NCBI GenBank assembly: GCA_043762325.1
Contig: JAYUMU010000110.1
Span: forward strand, 1 to 62,453
Source of the DNA: JANXSS01 sp025356535
Lineage (GTDB): Bacteria; Pseudomonadota; Gammaproteobacteria; Burkholderiales; Burkholderiaceae_D
Direction of reading: 5' to 3'
Length of the DNA: 62,453 bases
Shown: piece by piece, positions 60,398 to 62,453 of the stretch
How the letters are laid out: each line of letters starts with the position of its first letter
How positions within the stretch are numbered: the first letter of the stretch is position 1
Position numbers and translations under genes: made by a program
Notes under the pieces: generated by a model
Databases searched by the model: none
What the model was told of the DNA's origin: nothing
Seen by the model: only the letters and a program-made list of their open reading frames with translations

Positions 60398-61408
60398 TCA
60401 GGCCGCCCTGGCGAGTTTTACATGGCCGGATTCGTCGGCCATGGTCTTGCCGAGCAGCCGGACCAGTGCATACACCGTGTCGATATGCGGCGTCGGTGTG
60501 TCTGTCAGCCGGCCGAGTTCGATTACCGAGCCGACCATAGCATCGATTTCCGGACCGCGTCCGGCTTCGATATCCTGCAGCATCGAGGTCTTGTGCTTGC
60601 CGACTTTCTCGGCGCCGGCAATGCGCTTCTCCAGCGGCACCCGGAACGTGATGCCCAGTTTGGTTCCCACCGCTTGCGCTTCCTGCATCATCGAGGTCGC
60701 CAGGGCGCGGGTCAGCGGAAACTGGCAGATGTCGACCAGCGTCGAATGCGACAGTGCACTGATCGGATTGAAGGTCAGGTTGCCCCAGAGTTTCAGCCAG
60801 ATCTCGCTGCGGATTTCTTCAAGCACCGGCGCCTTGAAGCCGGCTTTTGCAAAAACCTCGGACAGTGCCTGCACCCGCGACGAGACGGCGCCGTCGATTT
60901 CGCCCAGTGGAAAGCGGTCGCCCTCGATATGCCTGACGACGCCGGGCGCGATCAGCTCGGAGGCAGGATAGACGACGCAGCCGATGATGCGTTCGGCATC
61001 GATGGCTGCCGAGATGACGCCACCGGGGTCGACGCTTTCGACGATGCGACCGGCATGCTCGCCGCCGTGCTTCTGGAAATACCAGAACGGTATGCCGTTC
61101 TGCATCGTGATGACCGTGGTCGCGGGACCGAACAGCTTGGGCAGATCGGCCACGACGGCTTCGACCTGCTGCGCCTTCAAGGCCAGGATGACGACATCCT
61201 GGACGCCGGCTTCGGTGTAGTCGCTGGTTGCGCGCACGTTGCGGGCAACCAGTTCGGTGCCGTCGTGCTCGATCAGTTTCATGCCGTTCGCACGGATGGC
61301 GGCGAGGTTTGCACCCCGTACCAGGAAGGTAACGTCTTCTCCGGCGAGCGCCAGCTTGACGCCGACCAGGCCGCCGATGGCGCCGGCGCCGATGATTGCG
61401 ATTTTCAT
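60398..61408 (-). CDS. 2-dehydropantoate 2-reductase family protein
   Basis: A 336-aa NADP-dependent reductase (PanE/ApbA family). The dinucleotide motif GAGAIGG is at residues 7-13. The family segments QNGIPFWYF and KLWGNLTFNPISALS are present, the latter carrying the typical Asn/Ser active-site residues. It may make pantoate for CoA, which would suit CoA-based oxalate use, but many family members have other substrates. ATG 61408 has AGGA 9 bases upstream. It follows the FAH-family gene at 61458 and is probably co-transcribed with it. Confidence 0.82.
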   Translation of the reverse strand: MKIAIIGAGAIGGLVGVKLALAGEDVTFLVRGANLAAIRANGMKLIEHDGTELVARNVRATSDYTEAGVQDVVILALKAQQVEAVVADLPKLFGPATTVITMQNGIPFWYFQKHGGEHAGRIVESVDPGGVISAAIDAERIIGCVVYPASELIAPGVVRHIEGDRFPLGEIDGAVSSRVQALSEVFAKAGFKAPVLEEIRSEIWLKLWGNLTFNPISALSHSTLVDICQFPLTRALATSMMQEAQAVGTKLGITFRVPLEKRIAGAEKVGKHKTSMLQDIEAGRGPEIDAMVGSVIELGRLTDTPTPHIDTVYALVRLLGKTMADESGHVKLARAA

Positions 61409-61457
61409 TTGAGTGTCCTGCAAGGTGATGGAAACTGGGCGGGCGTCATGGCGCCGG

Positions 61458-62225
61458 TCATTCGAAGCGGTTGCGCAGCACGCCGATGCCGGCGATCTCG
61501 ACCTGCACGTCGCTGCCGGGCTTCATCGAGCCGACGCCAACCGAGGTGCCGCACAAGATCACGTCGCCGGGAAAAAGCGTCATGTCGGCCGACAGGCGGG
61601 CAACCAGCTGCGGCACCGAGAACAGCATGTCCGACACCGGATAGTCCTGGCGCACGTCGCCGTTGAGGATGGTGCGAACCGTCAGCGTGGCCGGATCGAG
61701 ACCGGTGGTGACGACCGGGCCGAACGGACAGAAGGTATCGAATCCCTTGGCACGCACCCATTGCGCAAACGACGGGTCGCGGTTGAGGATGTCGGCATGC
61801 GTCACGTCGTTTGCGCAGGTGTAGCCGAAGACGTATTCGAGCGCCTGCGCTTCGCTAACCTCCTTGCAGCGGCGGCCGATGACGATGCCGAGTTCGCCTT
61901 CGAAGACGACCTTGCCGTCGCAGGACGGCTTCATGATCGTCTCGTCCGGATTCAGGTAGGCGTTCGGCGTCTTCAGGAAGTACAGCGGCTCGGGCGGTAT
62001 CTGCAGGTTCAGCTTCTGGCCGAGCGCGCGAAAATTGTTCCACAGGGCGACGACCTTGGTCGGCGTGGTCGGCGTGAGCAGCTTGACGTCCGCAAGCCGG
62101 ACGCTGATGTTGGTCGGCTTCGGATTGGCAAACATGTCGCCTGCATGCACGCGGATCTGTGTTCCCTCCAGCACGCCGAAACGGATTGCGCCATCGTGAA
62201 GAAATCGGGCCCAGGACTGAGTCAT
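61458..62225 (-). CDS. Fumarylacetoacetate hydrolase (FAH) superfamily protein
   Basis: A 255-aa protein of the FAH fold. The metal-binding and active-site segments are visible: KVVALWNNFRALGQKLN, FEGELGIVIGRRCKEV (acidic metal ligands), GYTCANDVTHADIL and LFPGDVILCGTSVGVG. Members hydrolyse or decarboxylate beta-diketo acids or hydrate ketopentenoates. It is not linked to hmgA at 1832. Start 62225 (AAAGG 7 bases upstream) is preferred over the ATG six bases earlier. Confidence 0.85.
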   Translation of the reverse strand: MTQSWARFLHDGAIRFGVLEGTQIRVHAGDMFANPKPTNISVRLADVKLLTPTTPTKVVALWNNFRALGQKLNLQIPPEPLYFLKTPNAYLNPDETIMKPSCDGKVVFEGELGIVIGRRCKEVSEAQALEYVFGYTCANDVTHADILNRDPSFAQWVRAKGFDTFCPFGPVVTTGLDPATLTVRTILNGDVRQDYPVSDMLFSVPQLVARLSADMTLFPGDVILCGTSVGVGSMKPGSDVQVEIAGIGVLRNRFE

Positions 62226-62453
62226 TGCCATACCTTTCGATTATCTGAAGCTTGTTGCACTGCGACGCACATCGGACGCCACGATCCGCATTCACACGCC
62301 AGGGTTTTATTTTACGTCAAGCCGATGGAATGGCCTATGTTTGTTGCGTCGCACAACACGAATCCGGGTCGGGCAATGCGATACGCATCGAGCAGCCTTG
62401 CAATGCCCATGCCAGCCGTCGAGGTCACTGGCCGGGGGGGGTTGAAAAAAGAA
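62226..62453. other. Right edge, no gene recognised
   Basis: The last 220 bases hold the probable promoter of the FAH-family gene. They end with a G8 run followed by an A-rich tail. I see no coding region. Confidence 0.4.

Overview
The window reads as chromosomal DNA of a high-GC betaproteobacterium, most likely Burkholderiales and probably Oxalobacteraceae (inference). Supporting signs are the oxalyl-CoA decarboxylase / formyl-CoA transferase genes, the DUF2844-DUF3443 pair, a PEP-CTERM protein, a FeeM-type N-acyl amino acid synthase, and codon use with GC-rich third positions. No rRNA, tRNA, CRISPR array, transposase or phage gene was seen. The right edge ends in a G8 run and an A-rich tail and may be a contig end.

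Layout. 0-8 kb: small hypothetical genes, homogentisate dioxygenase (hmgA), a PEP-CTERM phytase-like protein, a fatty acid desaturase and an AsmA protein. 8.6-14.6 kb: a trehalose/glucose cluster (otsA, otsB, GH15, ROK kinase). Here otsA is broken by a stop and a frameshift, and OtsB has Asn where the nucleophilic Asp should be. 14.6-18.1 kb: small secreted proteins, an RNase H-like protein, and two unknown genes each behind a textbook PIP box with a correctly spaced -10, which marks them as members of an HrpB/HrpX-type III secretion regulon. 18.2-24.6 kb: an FtsH paralog, a 439-aa unknown protein, and a large protein split in two frames at an A8 run followed directly by TAG. 24.9-32.1 kb: the DUF2844/DUF3443 pair, msrA, a class II aldolase, a candidate zinc-metalloprotease with an effector-like N-terminus, pssA and small exported proteins.

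32.4-40.6 kb: a KaiC-like ATPase with a hybrid histidine kinase, then a tightly overlapping six-gene operon joining a two-subunit molybdenum hydroxylase to SoxXYZA without SoxB. 40.9-43.7 kb: cheV interrupted by an amber codon, then an acyl-CoA ligase. 43.95-45.96 kb: three overlapping genes encoding a membrane-anchored exonuclease VII large-subunit homologue without catalytic residues, a small-subunit-like partner, and a membrane protein with a DUF4148-like tail. This is the most likely undescribed system in the window. 46.4-50.3 kb: FeeM-type acyltransferase behind an AT-rich region, and a membrane GGDEF-EAL protein. 50.3-58.8 kb: oxalate catabolism, with oxc, two formyl-CoA:oxalate CoA-transferases, a quinone oxidoreductase, an HPP-CBS membrane protein and a divergent Crp/Fnr-type regulator with a palindromic operator. 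58.9-62.2 kb: small hypotheticals, a ketopantoate reductase-like protein and an FAH-family hydrolase.

Functional reading. Oxalate is activated with CoA by Frc, decarboxylated by Oxc, and probably controlled by the divergent regulator. The trehalose 6-phosphate branch appears inactivated while trehalose/glucan hydrolysis and glucose phosphorylation remain. Several candidate type III-secreted proteins occur without the secretion apparatus, which must lie elsewhere.
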